A stretch of DNA of 64,000 bases from Streptococcus sanguinis (GTDB lineage Bacteria; Bacillota; Bacilli; Lactobacillales; Streptococcaceae). The notes below the pieces were generated by a model. The model did no database searches. It had not been told where the DNA came from and saw nothing but the letters and a program-made list of their open reading frames with translations. The stretch spans positions 744,001 to 808,000 of the forward strand of contig NZ_LR134002.1 in NCBI RefSeq assembly GCF_900635155.1, written 5' to 3'. Made by a program: the position numbers and the translations under genes. This document shows, in pieces, positions 16,801 through 25,917 of this stretch (position 1 is the first letter of the stretch; the number at the start of each line of letters is the position of its first letter).

Positions 16801-17889
16801 CTATTCAAAATACAGCAAGTCCTTGCTAGTCTCGGTGAAGAGTTCAAAACCGTTCTTAGTGACATAGCCGCAGTCCTCGATGCGGACACCGACCTTGCCA
16901 GGGATGTAGATACCAGGCTCAACAGAGAAGCACATGCCTTCTTCGATGACCATGTCGTTGCCTTCCATAATGGATGGAAATTCGTGAACATCCATACCGA
17001 TACCGTGGCCGAGGCGGTGATTGAAATACTCACCATAGCCCGCTTTTTCGATGACTTGCCGAGCGGCACGGTCTACTTCATGAGCTGTGACGCCTGGCTT
17101 GATAAAGTCAAGAGCAGCTTGCTGGGCTTCCAATGTCAGATGGTAGATATCCTTTTTGAACTGATCCGGCTGGCCGACAGCAACGGTCCGTGTCATATCG
17201 CTGGCATAGCCATTGACCATGCAGCCAAGGTCAAAAAGGAGGAGGGCGTTATTTTCAACTTTATTGACACCGGGAATGCCGTGCGGATTAGCTGCATTAT
17301 TTCCCGTCAGCACCATAGTTTCAAAGCTCATCTCATAACCTTCGCGCTTGATGGCAAAGTCAATCTGAGCGATGATATCTGTTTCGGTATTGTCCAGTGA
17401 AATATTGTCAAAACCGATATTAACAGCCTTGTCAGCATATTGGCCAGCTACCAGCATTTTCTGGATTTCATCGGCAGACTTAATCAGGCGCAAGCGGTTG
17501 ACGTAAGGAGTCAGGTTGGTAAATTCTGCACTATCAAAAACAGTTTTCAATCCATGATATTTGGTCAAAATCAAGTTGTCAAACTCAAGAGCGACAGTCT
17601 TGAAAGAGTGATTCGGCAGGGCAGCTTTAATCTTCTGCCAAGGATTTTCCGAGTCCATATAGCCAAGGACTGAAAATGAAACAGCTCCTGAAGCCCGCTC
17701 AACCTCTAGAGCTGGCACGAAGAGCAGGGGCTCATGGTCAGGATAGACAAACAAAAACATCTGCCGCTCATGCGGGTCACTGTAGAAACCAGTCAGATAA
17801 TTGATAGTGACAGGGTCAGACAGGACAGCAGCATCTAGCTTCTCATTCTCGAGATAGTGGGTGATTTGTTGGATTTTTGTCATGGTCAC
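16801..17889 (-). CDS. pepQ: Xaa-Pro dipeptidase
   Basis: The 362-residue M24 metallopeptidase cleaves X-Pro dipeptides in the cytoplasm. The N-terminal creatinase-like domain (1-125) is followed by the pita-bread catalytic domain. Metal ligands are visible in order: Asp in LLFDLGCMVNGYASDMTRT (two Asp), His in HRLGHGIGMDVHEFP, Glu in VEPGIY and Glu in GVRIEDCGYV. It is divergent from ccpA, an arrangement conserved in lactic acid bacteria, and the shared intergenic region allows joint control. Confidence 0.93.
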   Translation of the reverse strand: MTMTKIQQITHYLENEKLDAAVLSDPVTINYLTGFYSDPHERQMFLFVYPDHEPLLFVPALEVERASGAVSFSVLGYMDSENPWQKIKAALPNHSFKTVALEFDNLILTKYHGLKTVFDSAEFTNLTPYVNRLRLIKSADEIQKMLVAGQYADKAVNIGFDNISLDNTETDIIAQIDFAIKREGYEMSFETMVLTGNNAANPHGIPGVNKVENNALLLFDLGCMVNGYASDMTRTVAVGQPDQFKKDIYHLTLEAQQAALDFIKPGVTAHEVDRAARQVIEKAGYGEYFNHRLGHGIGMDVHEFPSIMEGNDMVIEEGMCFSVEPGIYIPGKVGVRIEDCGYVTKNGFELFTETSKDLLYFE

Positions 17890-17964
17890 AACCTTCTTTC
17901 TATGCCTCTATTTTGGCAAAAAATGTCAAAAAAAGCAAGACTTTTCAAAAACTTATCAAAATAC

Positions 17965-17993
17965 TTGAAAGTGTTTACAAGAAGTGATAAAAT
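17965..17993 (+). promoter_or_regulatory. Promoter of ccpA
   Basis: TTGAAA (17965-17970), a 17-base spacer and TAAAAT (17988-17993) precede the ccpA start by about 50 bases. Confidence 0.7.
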
Positions 17994-18009
17994 GGTGAAT
18001 GTAGGAAAG

Positions 18010-18026
18010 TGAAAACGATATTTTCA
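18010..18026 (+). promoter_or_regulatory. cre site in the ccpA leader (autoregulation)
   Basis: TGAAAACGATATTTTCA is a near-ideal catabolite-responsive element with a 6-bp perfect dyad. It lies downstream of the -10 box, where bound CcpA would block transcription of its own gene. Confidence 0.75.
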
Positions 18027-18045
18027 ATAGAAGAAAGGAAACTAT

Positions 18046-19050
18046 ATGAACACAGACGACACAGTAACGATTTATGATGTCGCCCGTGAAGCGGGAGTTT
18101 CGATGGCGACAGTCAGTCGAGTAGTGAATGGAAACAAGAACGTCAAAGAAAACACACGTAAAAAAGTTTTAGAGGTCATTGATCGTCTTGACTATCGTCC
18201 AAATGCAGTAGCACGTGGACTAGCCAGCAAGAAGACTACAACCGTCGGCGTTGTCATTCCAAATATTACCAATAGCTATTTCTCAACCTTGGCAAAAGGG
18301 ATTGACGATATTGCTGAAATGTATAAATACAATATTGTCTTGGCTAACAGTGATGAGGACGATGATAAGGAAGTATCCGTTGTCAATACTCTCTTTTCTA
18401 AACAGGTGGATGGCATTATTTTCATGGGCTATCATCTGACGGAGAAAATACGCTCAGAGTTTTCACGTTCGCGCACACCGGTCGTTTTGGCGGGTACTGT
18501 CGATGTGGAGCATCAGCTTCCGAGCGTCAATATTGACTACAAGCAAGCAACGGTTGATGCTGTAGAATTACTGGCTAAACGCAATAAGAAAATTGCCTTT
18601 GTCAGCGGACCGCTCGTAGATGATATCAACGGGAAAATCCGTCTATCAGGCTATAAAGATGGCTTGAAGAACAAGAAACTTTCTTACAGCGAAGGCTTGG
18701 TTTTTGAATCTAAATATTCTTATGATGATGGCTACCACTTGGCGGAGCGTGTCGTTGCTTCCAAAGCAACAGCAGCTTTTGTCACAGGAGATGAGTTGGC
18801 AGCAGGCCTCTTAAATGGTCTATCTGATCAAGGAATCAAGGTTCCAGAAGATTTTGAAATCATTACCAGTGATGATTCGCAAGTAGCTCGTTTCACTCGT
18901 CCTAACCTTTCCACAATCGGTCAGCCCCTCTATGACATTGGCGCTATCAGTATGCGCATGCTGACTAAGATTATGCATAAGGAAGAATTGGAAGAACGCG
19001 AAGTTCTACTGGCTCACAGCATTAGCGAGCGTAAATCAACTCGGAAATAA
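18046..19050 (+). CDS. ccpA: Catabolite control protein A
   Basis: The 334-residue LacI/GalR-family regulator starts with the helix-turn-helix TIYDVAREAGVSMATVSRVV (about 8-27) and the hinge PNAVARGLASKKTTTVGVVIP. A periplasmic-binding-like effector domain follows, which binds HPr(Ser-P). It is the global regulator of carbon catabolite repression. The kinase that makes its corepressor, HprK, is encoded at 44365 in the same window. The ribosome site GAAAGGAA is well placed. Confidence 0.96.
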   Translation: MNTDDTVTIYDVAREAGVSMATVSRVVNGNKNVKENTRKKVLEVIDRLDYRPNAVARGLASKKTTTVGVVIPNITNSYFSTLAKGIDDIAEMYKYNIVLANSDEDDDKEVSVVNTLFSKQVDGIIFMGYHLTEKIRSEFSRSRTPVVLAGTVDVEHQLPSVNIDYKQATVDAVELLAKRNKKIAFVSGPLVDDINGKIRLSGYKDGLKNKKLSYSEGLVFESKYSYDDGYHLAERVVASKATAAFVTGDELAAGLLNGLSDQGIKVPEDFEIITSDDSQVARFTRPNLSTIGQPLYDIGAISMRMLTKIMHKEELEEREVLLAHSISERKSTRK

Positions 19051-19154
19051 GCGGTGTTCTGCAAGACTGCTTAGGAACTTCTCTGAACTTGAAAAGCGTC
19101 TGAAGAGACTAAGTCAATGACTGCTTTAAGAGATTTTCACTATTATTGAGTGAG

Positions 19155-19182
19155 GCTGAGGCGTAGTACCTCAGCTTTTTTT
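19155..19182 (+). terminator. Terminator downstream of ccpA
   Basis: GCTGAGG (19155-19161), a 7-base loop, CCTCAGC (19169-19175) and seven T's. Confidence 0.9.
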
Positions 19183-19280
19183 GTTTCCATTCAGTTAGAG
19201 CAGTTTTCTATATGCTATCAGGCTTTGGATGGATTTTTTACCTCATTTGCCCTTGTGGTTTTCCTTTTTATTTTATTTTA

Positions 19281-19296
19281 GGTATAATAGGAAGTA
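19281..19296 (+). promoter_or_regulatory. -10 box abutting the glycosyltransferase start codon
   Basis: TATAAT (19283-19288) ends 8 bases before ATG 19296. The expected transcription start is at or 1-2 bases before the ATG, so the message would be leaderless or nearly so. The AGGAAG between them would not be in the message. Confidence 0.55.
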
Positions 19297-20294
19297 TGAA
19301 AGTATTACTGTATCTTGAAGGAAAGTCCGTTTTGGAGAAATCAGGAATCGGCCGAGCCCTCCAGCATCAGATGCATGCCTTGGATTTGGCTGGGATTCCT
19401 TATACGACGGACGTTTTAGGAGATTATGATGTGGTCCACATCAATACCTATGGTCCCCGTAGCTTGCTTCTTCTGCATGCTGCCAAGAGGGGCAATAAAA
19501 AAGTGATTATGCATGGGCATTCGACCAAGGAGGACTTTGAAAATTCCTTTATTGGTTCCAATCTCTTTGCTCCGCTTTTTGGTAAATATCTGACGCACAT
19601 GTATAAAAAGGCGGATTTCATTATCACGCCATCGGAGTATTCCAAGCAGCTTATCCAGTCTTATGGGGTCACTACGCCTATGGTGGCTGTGTCAAACGGC
19701 ATTGACCTGCCTAAGTATAAGAAAGATGCTCGCAAGGAAGAAGTATTTAAAAAGTACTTCAAGATTGAAGAGGGGCAGAAGGTGGTCGTTTGTGCTGGTC
19801 TTTATTTCCGCCGCAAGGGGATTGAGGATTTTGTAGAGGTTGCCCGCAGAATGCCTGATGTACGCTTTATCTGGCTGGGCTCTATCAATCTCTGGTTGAT
19901 TCCACGCAAGATTCGCCGGCTGGTTCTCTTTGACCACCCTGATAATGTCGAATTTCCCGGCTATTTTAAGGGAGCGGTATTTCAGGGAGCCATGTCTGGA
20001 GCAGATGCCTTCTTTTTCCCGTCCTATGAGGAAACTGAAGGAATTGTTGTCCTGGAAGCCTTGGCTAGTGAGCAGAATGTTGTGCTGCGTGATATTCCAG
20101 TCTATCAGGGCTGGGTGGATGAGCGTTCAGCCGAGCTCTGCCATAATGTAGATGAGTTTGTCCAGTCTCTGAGAAATGTCTTAGATAAAAAGGTGGACAA
20201 GCGCGAAGCAGGCTATCAGGTGGCTAAAAGCCGGTCTATTGACGATGTTGCAGATCAGTTAGTTGAGGCTTATCAAACAGTTTTGGAGATGTAA
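19296..20294 (+). CDS. Glycosyltransferase family 4 (CpoA-like, glycolipid synthesis)
   Basis: From ATG 19296 the protein has 332 residues. It starts MKVLLYLEGKSVLEKSGIGRALQHQM, close to my memory of pneumococcal CpoA, which adds the second sugar of membrane diglycosyl-diacylglycerol. The GT-B fold shows the C-terminal donor motif EETEGIVVLEALAS, matching the EX7E retaining GT4 signature. A start at 19212 would add a hydrophobic leader, but it lies before the promoter and has no ribosome site. One base separates it from the next glycosyltransferase, so both work in one glycolipid pathway. Confidence 0.85.
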   Translation: MKVLLYLEGKSVLEKSGIGRALQHQMHALDLAGIPYTTDVLGDYDVVHINTYGPRSLLLLHAAKRGNKKVIMHGHSTKEDFENSFIGSNLFAPLFGKYLTHMYKKADFIITPSEYSKQLIQSYGVTTPMVAVSNGIDLPKYKKDARKEEVFKKYFKIEEGQKVVVCAGLYFRRKGIEDFVEVARRMPDVRFIWLGSINLWLIPRKIRRLVLFDHPDNVEFPGYFKGAVFQGAMSGADAFFFPSYEETEGIVVLEALASEQNVVLRDIPVYQGWVDERSAELCHNVDEFVQSLRNVLDKKVDKREAGYQVAKSRSIDDVADQLVEAYQTVLEM

Positions 20295-20295
20295 G

Positions 20296-21618
20296 ATGCG
20301 TATTGGTCTTTTTACAGATACCTATTTTCCTCAGGTCTCTGGGGTTGCTACCAGTATTCGGACTTTGAAGACGGAGCTGGAAAAATTAGGTCACACGGTA
20401 TTTATTTTTACGACGACGGACAAGGATGTCAATCGTTATGAGGATTGGCAGATTATTCGGATTCCCAGCGTACCTTTCTTTGCCTTTAAGGACCGAAGAG
20501 TGGCTTACCGAGGCTTTTCTCATGCGCTAGAAATTGCTCGTCAGTACCAGCTGGATATTATCCATACTCAGACTGAGTTTTCACTAGGGCTGCTGGGGAT
20601 TTGGATTGCCAAAGAGCTTCGGATTCCGGTAGTACATACCTATCATACCCAGTATGAAGATTATGTGCACTATATTGCCAAGGGGATGGTCATCCGTCCT
20701 AGTATGGTCAAGTACATCGTCCGTGGCTTCATGAGTGACTTGGATGGGGTTATCTGCCCTAGCGAGATTGTTTATGACCTTTTGGTTGATTATAAAATCG
20801 AAGCAGAAAAACGGGTGATTCCGACAGGGATTGAGCTGGCGAAGTTTGAGCGGCCGGAAATTTCGCGTGAGGATATCAAGAAGCTGCGTTTCAAGCTAGG
20901 TCTGGCTGAAGATGAGATTATGCTGCTCAGTCTGTCCCGTATTTCTTATGAAAAGAATATCCAGGCTATCGTTGAGGCGATGCCTGCTGTCCTTGAAGAA
21001 AATGACAAAGTCAAGCTAGTCATTGTCGGCGATGGTCCCTATGCGGAAGACTTGAAAGAACTGGTTGCCAAGCTTCAGATTGAAGAAGCTGTCATTTTTA
21101 CGGGGATGATTGCTCCTAGTGATACGGCCCTTTACTATAAAGCTGCGGATTTCTTTATCTCTGCCTCAACCAGTGAGACTCAAGGTCTGACTTATCTGGA
21201 AAGCTTAGCCAGCGGTACGCCGATTATTGCTCATGGCAATCCTTATCTGGATAATGTTATCAGTGACAAAATTTTTGGAACCCTTTATTACCAAGAGCGT
21301 GATTTATCAGGTGCTATTTTAGAGGCAATTATTGCGACGCCTGATATGGATGAGCAGAAGTTAGCAGACAAGCTCTACGAAATTTCAGCGGAGAATTTTG
21401 GCCGCAGAGTCTATGAGTTTTATCTGGATTTAACCATTTCCAAGGACTTCCACAACGAGCTTAGCCCAGAGGAAAGTGCTGCCAAGCGTCTGGCCAAGAC
21501 GGTGGCCTATTTGCCTGGCAAGGTCATCTCTCTACCCATCAATGGCTCCGTTCGTATCCTCAAAGCTTCGAGTAAGCAAGTGAAAAAAATCAGGAATATT
21601 ACTAAATTATTAGAATAG
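20296..21618 (+). CDS. Glycosyltransferase family 4, 1,2-diacylglycerol glucosyltransferase-like
   Basis: The 440-residue protein from ATG 20296 has MRIGLFTDTYFPQVSGVATS, the acceptor-side start of the GT4 family including processive diacylglycerol glucosyltransferases. It also has SLSRISYEKNIQ, VGDGPY, and the EX7E donor motif SETQGLTYLESLASG. It probably makes monoglucosyl-diacylglycerol, the substrate of the CpoA-like partner and the anchor for lipoteichoic acid. The preceding gene stops one base upstream. The C-terminal 60 residues are basic (SKQVKKIRNITKLLE) and may contact the membrane. Confidence 0.87.
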   Translation: MRIGLFTDTYFPQVSGVATSIRTLKTELEKLGHTVFIFTTTDKDVNRYEDWQIIRIPSVPFFAFKDRRVAYRGFSHALEIARQYQLDIIHTQTEFSLGLLGIWIAKELRIPVVHTYHTQYEDYVHYIAKGMVIRPSMVKYIVRGFMSDLDGVICPSEIVYDLLVDYKIEAEKRVIPTGIELAKFERPEISREDIKKLRFKLGLAEDEIMLLSLSRISYEKNIQAIVEAMPAVLEENDKVKLVIVGDGPYAEDLKELVAKLQIEEAVIFTGMIAPSDTALYYKAADFFISASTSETQGLTYLESLASGTPIIAHGNPYLDNVISDKIFGTLYYQERDLSGAILEAIIATPDMDEQKLADKLYEISAENFGRRVYEFYLDLTISKDFHNELSPEESAAKRLAKTVAYLPGKVISLPINGSVRILKASSKQVKKIRNITKLLE

Positions 21619-21624
21619 AAACAT

Positions 21625-21669
21625 GCCTTGCATCATTGCGGCAATAGCTATTTATGCAAGGTTTTATTT
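21625..21669 (+). terminator. Terminator after the glycosyltransferase pair
   Basis: CCTTGCAT (21626-21633) pairs with ATGCAAGG (21654-21661), followed by TTTTATTT. The loop is long (20 bases), so the strength is uncertain. Confidence 0.65.
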
Positions 21670-21689
21670 AGAAATAGAGGAGAAATCTT

Positions 21690-22172
21690 ATGAAAAAATA
21701 TCTCAAACAGCTGCCTTTGTTGCTTTTGTTCTATGGCATTGTCGTTGGTTCGGGTTTGATTTGGGAACAAATTTGGCAATATTTTATAAATAATACAGAG
21801 AGTATGGGAAGCGATTTGAACTGGCTTTCTAATCTTAATTTATTTTATTATGCTGTGCTGCTTCCTTTGATTGGTGCAGTGATTGTTTATATAAATACTC
21901 GGATGCAAGATTTTTCACTGCCCTTTCTTCTTTTGATTCCAGGGGTTCAGTATTATTATCTATTCAAAAACTTTTTTGACGGACTTTTTTACTCAGGAGA
22001 CAAGATTTATAATCCAATCACTTCCACGCTTTATAATGCTAGGGATATTCATGTCTTGTTATTCCTTTCTTTGGGAGGAATGCTGTTGGCAGAGCAATAC
22101 CGTAAAAAACGTCAAGCTGCCACTTTGAGTCAAGAGGCTCTAAATCATTTTTCTGGTTTTGATGGACAATAG
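21690..22172 (+). CDS. Hypothetical membrane protein, four transmembrane segments
   Basis: The 160-residue protein has hydrophobic segments at about 8-25, 51-70, 75-93 and 120-136, and a basic tail (EQYRKKRQAATL). GGAGAAA precedes the ATG. I do not recognise the family. It sits between a terminator and the T-box leader and appears to be a single-gene unit. Confidence 0.8.
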   Translation: MKKYLKQLPLLLLFYGIVVGSGLIWEQIWQYFINNTESMGSDLNWLSNLNLFYYAVLLPLIGAVIVYINTRMQDFSLPFLLLIPGVQYYYLFKNFFDGLFYSGDKIYNPITSTLYNARDIHVLLFLSLGGMLLAEQYRKKRQAATLSQEALNHFSGFDGQ

Positions 22173-22175
22173 CTC

Positions 22176-22203
22176 TTGCAAATTTCTCCAATCGTGCTAT
22201 AAT
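22176..22203 (+). promoter_or_regulatory. Promoter of the T-box leader
   Basis: TTGCAA (22176-22181), a 16-base spacer and TATAAT (22198-22203). It overlaps the end of the upstream gene by no more than the -35 region. Confidence 0.75.
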
Positions 22204-22209
22204 GTTTTC

Positions 22210-22416
22210 TAGAGACATATCACCTGCAGGAAATCTTTTAGAGAGCGCGTGGAGCTGGAAATCGCGTAGAGGATGCAGTTGGGACTACTCTATCAGCTTT
22301 TATGCAAACATAAAACGGTGGCTACGTTAGAGCCGATTCGAGGTGTAAGTCTTTTGACTTACATAAATGAAGGTGGAACCACGTTGCGACGTCCTTTTGA
22401 GGATGTCGTTTTTCTT
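22210..22416 (+). promoter_or_regulatory. T-box riboswitch (threonine, inferred)
   Basis: The leader has the T-box core GGTGGAACCACG (22372-22383), directly followed by a terminator: CGACGTCC (22387-22394), loop TTTTGA, GGATGTCG (22401-22408), T-run. Upstream is a Stem I-like domain with AGCTG/CAGCT and TAGAG/CTCTA helices around an AGAGGATGCAG distal loop. Uncharged tRNA would stabilise the antiterminator and allow readthrough. Threonine is inferred from thrS downstream; I could not fix the specifier codon by eye. Confidence 0.88.
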
Positions 22417-22434
22417 TTGTCAGAAGGAGGGAGA

Positions 22435-23076
22435 ATGGTGCTTTATATGATTGGCGGATCGCCTTGTAGTGGGAAGTCAACAATTGCTTCACTTCTTGCT
22501 AGACAGTATCAGCTGCTTCATATCAAACTGGATGATTTGGTAGACGAGATGATGAGTCAAGCAAGTGCAGACTCACAGCCGATTTGCCTTCTTAGACAGG
22601 ACAGAAATCCGGAACAAATCTGGATGAGAAATCCAGAAGAGATGGCAGATGAAGAATGGCGCTTTTACGAAGAGATTTTTCCTTATGTAAAATCTTACTT
22701 GATAAAAAATCAAGATAGACCTCTCTTGGTGGAGGGGGCAGGACTTTTGCCTCACTTGGTAAAGGAGCTTGAATGCCCAGTGCCCTCTTATCTATGCTTG
22801 ACTCCGACAGCTGATTTTCAGAAAAAGCATTATAGACAGAGAGAATGGGTTCCTTATGTCTTAGAGGGAACAACCAATCCTGAGCAAGCTTTTGAAAACT
22901 GGATGCAGCGAGACATTCTTTTTGCTCAAATGGTTCGTAAGGAAGCGATGAAATTAGGTTATTCTAGTCTCATGACAGATGGTCGTCAATCAGAAAAGCA
23001 GACTGCGGAAGAGATTGCTCGAATCTTTAAATTGTCCAATATAAATAGAATAGATATTAAAGGAGAAAACACATGA
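22435..23076 (+). CDS. P-loop kinase-like protein cotranscribed with thrS
   Basis: From ATG 22435, with AGAAGGAGG upstream, the protein has 213 residues. It starts with Walker [11 protein letters not shown] (residues 7-16) and a lid/LID-like region, resembling AAA/shikimate-kinase-type small-molecule kinases. A longer frame from 22273 lies inside the T-box and is rejected. The stop overlaps the thrS ATG by 4 bases, so it is translationally coupled and under the threonine T-box. Substrate is unknown. It may act on an amino acid or nucleotide; the coupling hints at threonine metabolism, but this is inference. Confidence 0.8.
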   Translation: MVLYMIGGSPCSGKSTIASLLARQYQLLHIKLDDLVDEMMSQASADSQPICLLRQDRNPEQIWMRNPEEMADEEWRFYEEIFPYVKSYLIKNQDRPLLVEGAGLLPHLVKELECPVPSYLCLTPTADFQKKHYRQREWVPYVLEGTTNPEQAFENWMQRDILFAQMVRKEAMKLGYSSLMTDGRQSEKQTAEEIARIFKLSNINRIDIKGENT

Positions 23077-25016
23077 TTAAGATTACTTTCCCAGATGGCG
23101 CTGTGCGTGAATTCGAATCTGGCGTTACAACTTTTGAAATTGCTCAATCTATCAGCAATTCCCTAGCTAAAAAAGCTTTGGCTGGTAAATTTAACGGCAA
23201 ATTGATTGATACGACTCGTGCCATCACTGAAGATGGTGCCATTGAAATCGTGACACCTGACCATGAAGATGCTTTAGACATCTTGCGTCACTCTGCAGCC
23301 CATCTGTTTGCGCAAGCAGCTCGCCGCCTTTTCCCAGATATTCACTTGGGTGTTGGTCCTGCCATTCAGGATGGTTTCTACTACGATACAGATAATGAAG
23401 CAGGGCAAATTTCAAATGAAGATCTGCCTCGTATCGAAGAAGAAATGAAGAAAATCGTCAAAGAAAACTTCCCATCCATCCGTGAAGAAGTGACCAAGGA
23501 TGAGGCGCGTGAAATTTTCAAAAACGATCCATACAAGTTGGAATTGATTGAAGAGCACTCAGAAGATGAGGGCGGTTTGACCATCTACCGTCAGGGTGAA
23601 TATGTGGATCTCTGCCGTGGGCCTCACGTTCCATCTACAGGTCGGATTCAAATCTTCCACCTCTTGAACGTGGCAGGAGCATATTGGCGCGGGAACAGCG
23701 ACAATGCTATGATGCAGCGGGTCTATGGTACTGCTTGGTTTGACAAGAAAGACCTGAAGAAATATCTGCAAATGCGGGAAGAAGCTAAAGAACGCGACCA
23801 CCGTAAGTTAGGGAAAGAACTAGATCTCTTCATGATTTCTCAAGAAGTGGGTCAAGGTTTGCCATTCTGGCTGCCAAACGGTGCCACTGTCCGTCGTGAG
23901 TTGGAGCGCTACATCGTTGACAAAGAGTTGGCTTCAGGCTACCAACACGTCTACACTCCACCTTTGGCTTCTGTGGAGCTATATAAGACTTCTGGCCACT
24001 GGGAGCACTACCAAGAGGATATGTTCCCGACCATGGATATGGGCGATGGAGAAGAGTTTGTTCTTCGTCCCATGAACTGCCCTCACCACATCCAGGTCTA
24101 CAAACACCATGTTCACTCTTACCGTGAGTTGCCAATCCGTATCGCTGAGATTGGCATGATGCATCGTTATGAGAAATCTGGTGCCCTGACTGGTTTGCAG
24201 CGGGTTCGTGAAATGTCCTTGAACGATGGCCACTTGTTTGTAACGCCAGAACAGATTCAAGAAGAATTCCAGCGTGCGCTGCAGTTGATTATCGACGTTT
24301 ACGCTGACTTCAACTTGACAGAATATCGTTTCCGTCTGTCTCTTCGTGACCCTCAGGATACGCATAAGTATTTTGATAACGATGAGATGTGGGGAAATGC
24401 CCAAACCATGCTGCGAGCAGCCTTGGACGAAATGGGTGTGGACTACTTTGAAGCAGAAGGAGAAGCAGCCTTCTACGGTCCTAAACTTGATATCCAGGTT
24501 AAAACTGCCCTAGGAAATGAGGAAACTCTGTCAACTATCCAGCTGGACTTCCTCTTGCCAGAGCGTTTTGACCTCAAGTATGTCGGAGCTGACGGTGAAG
24601 AGCATCGCCCAGTTATGATTCACCGTGGAGTTATCTCAACCATGGAGCGCTTCACAGCCATCTTGATTGAAAATTACAAGGGTGCCTTCCCGACCTGGTT
24701 GGCTCCGCATCAAGTGACCTTGATTCCGGTTTCCAATGAAGCACATATTGACTACGCTTGGCAAGTGGCTAAGAAGCTGCGTGACAAGGGTGTTCGTGCA
24801 GATGTGGACGAGCGCAATGAAAAGATGCAGTACAAGATTCGTGCCTCACAAACTAGCAAGATTCCTTATCAACTCATCGTTGGTGACAAGGAAGTAGAAG
24901 ACGGTACTGTTAATGTCCGCCGCTACGGTCAAAAAGAAACACATACAATACCAGTAGACGAATTTGTAGAGCAAATCCTAGCAGACATTGCCAGCAAATC
25001 ACGCGTTGAAAAGTAG
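23073..25016 (+). CDS. thrS: Threonine--tRNA ligase
   Basis: The 647-residue class II synthetase has an N-terminal TGS domain (1-60), the editing domain with HSAAH (about residue 73) and CRGPH, and a catalytic core with MNCPHH. Motif 2 is [18 protein letters not shown] and motif 3 is [11 protein letters not shown]. The anticodon-binding domain is C-terminal ([11 protein letters not shown] onward). It charges tRNA-Thr with zinc-assisted discrimination of valine. Its length is typical. It is controlled by the T-box upstream of the coupled kinase-like gene. Confidence 0.97.
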   Translation: MIKITFPDGAVREFESGVTTFEIAQSISNSLAKKALAGKFNGKLIDTTRAITEDGAIEIVTPDHEDALDILRHSAAHLFAQAARRLFPDIHLGVGPAIQDGFYYDTDNEAGQISNEDLPRIEEEMKKIVKENFPSIREEVTKDEAREIFKNDPYKLELIEEHSEDEGGLTIYRQGEYVDLCRGPHVPSTGRIQIFHLLNVAGAYWRGNSDNAMMQRVYGTAWFDKKDLKKYLQMREEAKERDHRKLGKELDLFMISQEVGQGLPFWLPNGATVRRELERYIVDKELASGYQHVYTPPLASVELYKTSGHWEHYQEDMFPTMDMGDGEEFVLRPMNCPHHIQVYKHHVHSYRELPIRIAEIGMMHRYEKSGALTGLQRVREMSLNDGHLFVTPEQIQEEFQRALQLIIDVYADFNLTEYRFRLSLRDPQDTHKYFDNDEMWGNAQTMLRAALDEMGVDYFEAEGEAAFYGPKLDIQVKTALGNEETLSTIQLDFLLPERFDLKYVGADGEEHRPVMIHRGVISTMERFTAILIENYKGAFPTWLAPHQVTLIPVSNEAHIDYAWQVAKKLRDKGVRADVDERNEKMQYKIRASQTSKIPYQLIVGDKEVEDGTVNVRRYGQKETHTIPVDEFVEQILADIASKSRVEK

Positions 25017-25035
25017 AATTCATTAGATAACAATT

Positions 25036-25060
25036 AAACCCGAGCAATTGGCTCGGGTTA
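25036..25060 (+). terminator. Terminator after thrS
   Basis: AACCCGAGC pairs with GCTCGGGTT around AATTG, followed at a short distance by ATTTTT. Confidence 0.85.
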
Positions 25061-25080
25061 AACTATTTTTAATTTGAAAA

Positions 25081-25106
25081 ATCCTGCTGATATACTCAGC
25101 AGGGTT
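25081..25106 (-). terminator. Terminator of the minus-strand lipoprotein gene
   Basis: On the minus strand AACCCTGCTGA and TCAGCAGGAT form a stem with a 5-base loop, followed by a T-run (25080 downward). It starts two bases after the stop codon. Confidence 0.8.
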
Positions 25107-25107
25107 C

Positions 25108-25512
25108 TTAATCTTGATACAGGTATTTATCCACATAATCGTCAAAATCAGGATAGGCATCTCGGTTCATGGCGTAGAGCATTTCACCATAAAGAGGATC
25201 GCTCGATGGGTCTTCAGGTTCTATAAGGGTAGCTATTTTCATATCATCGTCTGGGAAAAGGATGGTGTAGTGATAGGTCTCGCTGACGGTGATACTGTAA
25301 TATTTAGTATTGTCTTGATAGCCTGAATCATCTATCTTATAGTGAAATTCTTTATTACCTAGTTTGCCTGTTTTGTCATTGAAAACAATGTCGATGTTTT
25401 CGCCGTTTGCTTTCTGGGCCTTCCATTTTCCCTGAAAAGTAGCGTGCTGACCGCAGGCGCTGAGAAAGACGAGTGTGAAGAAAGTGAACAAAAGCCATGT
25501 CAGTTTTTTCAT
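25108..25512 (-). CDS. Small lipoprotein of unknown function
   Basis: The 134-residue protein has a lipoprotein signal (WLLFTFFTLVFLSAC, Cys20) and a small beta-rich domain (FQGKWKAQKANGENIDIVF, YYSITVSETYHYTILFP). The tail is acidic and Tyr/Asp-rich (DFDDYVDKYLYQD). It is exported and lipid-anchored. I do not recognise the family; it resembles the many small streptococcal lipoproteins with a lipocalin-like fold. Confidence 0.8.
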   Translation of the reverse strand: MKKLTWLLFTFFTLVFLSACGQHATFQGKWKAQKANGENIDIVFNDKTGKLGNKEFHYKIDDSGYQDNTKYYSITVSETYHYTILFPDDDMKIATLIEPEDPSSDPLYGEMLYAMNRDAYPDFDDYVDKYLYQD

Positions 25513-25621
25513 AGGGTTCTCCTTGTCTAGCCTTTGATATTATTCTATCATAAATGCTGAAAATATAAAAGCTGAGTTGGAAAAACTCAGCTTTTGGATA
25601 GTAGGTTTGTATTTGAGTTAT

Positions 25622-25810
25622 CTATTCTTCAGCTTGAGCCCAGCCTTGGGATAGCTTGCGCGAGAAGTTGGAAATGGCGAAGGTAATCAGGAAATAGATG
25701 GCTGCTACTAAAAGGTAGAGCGCGAAGACCTGTTCAGTTTCAAAATAGCGTCCCATTAGAATTTGAGCAGAACCAAAGAGCTCTTGGAGTGCAAGAATAG
25801 AGAAGGGATA
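25622..25810 (-). pseudogene. 3' remnant of an amino-acid ABC transporter permease
   Basis: The minus frame from about 25803 down to the stop at 25622 reads LALQELFGSAQILMGRY, then FETEQVFALYLLVAAIYFLI and ISNFSRKLSQGW. This is the C-terminus of a HisM/GlnP-type polar amino-acid permease. Homology stops abruptly near 25803; upstream codons (NGDNLTERYPF) do not fit the family. There is no start codon or ribosome site in place. The gene was deleted except for its last 60 or so codons, directly before the vicR promoter. Confidence 0.82.
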
Positions 25811-25887
25811 TCTTTCTGTTAAATTGTCACCATTTTCTACAAATGTGGAATAAAAATGGCTTGAATTAGTGTTTTTTAAGAAAACTT

Positions 25888-25896
25888 TGGTATAAT
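25888..25896 (+). promoter_or_regulatory. Extended -10 promoter of vicRKX
   Basis: TGGTATAAT is an extended -10 box about 150 bases before the vicR ATG. No strong -35 box is visible. Confidence 0.65.
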
Positions 25897-25917
25897 AAGA
25901 CTAGATAAATAAATAAA

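Noticed and set aside
19212..19295. Hydrophobic N-terminal extension of the CpoA-like protein
   Set aside because: It lies upstream of the -10 box, has no ribosome site, and the family begins at MKVLLYLEGK.
22273..22434. Upstream start for the kinase-like gene
   Set aside because: The extra 54 codons lie inside the T-box leader and terminator.
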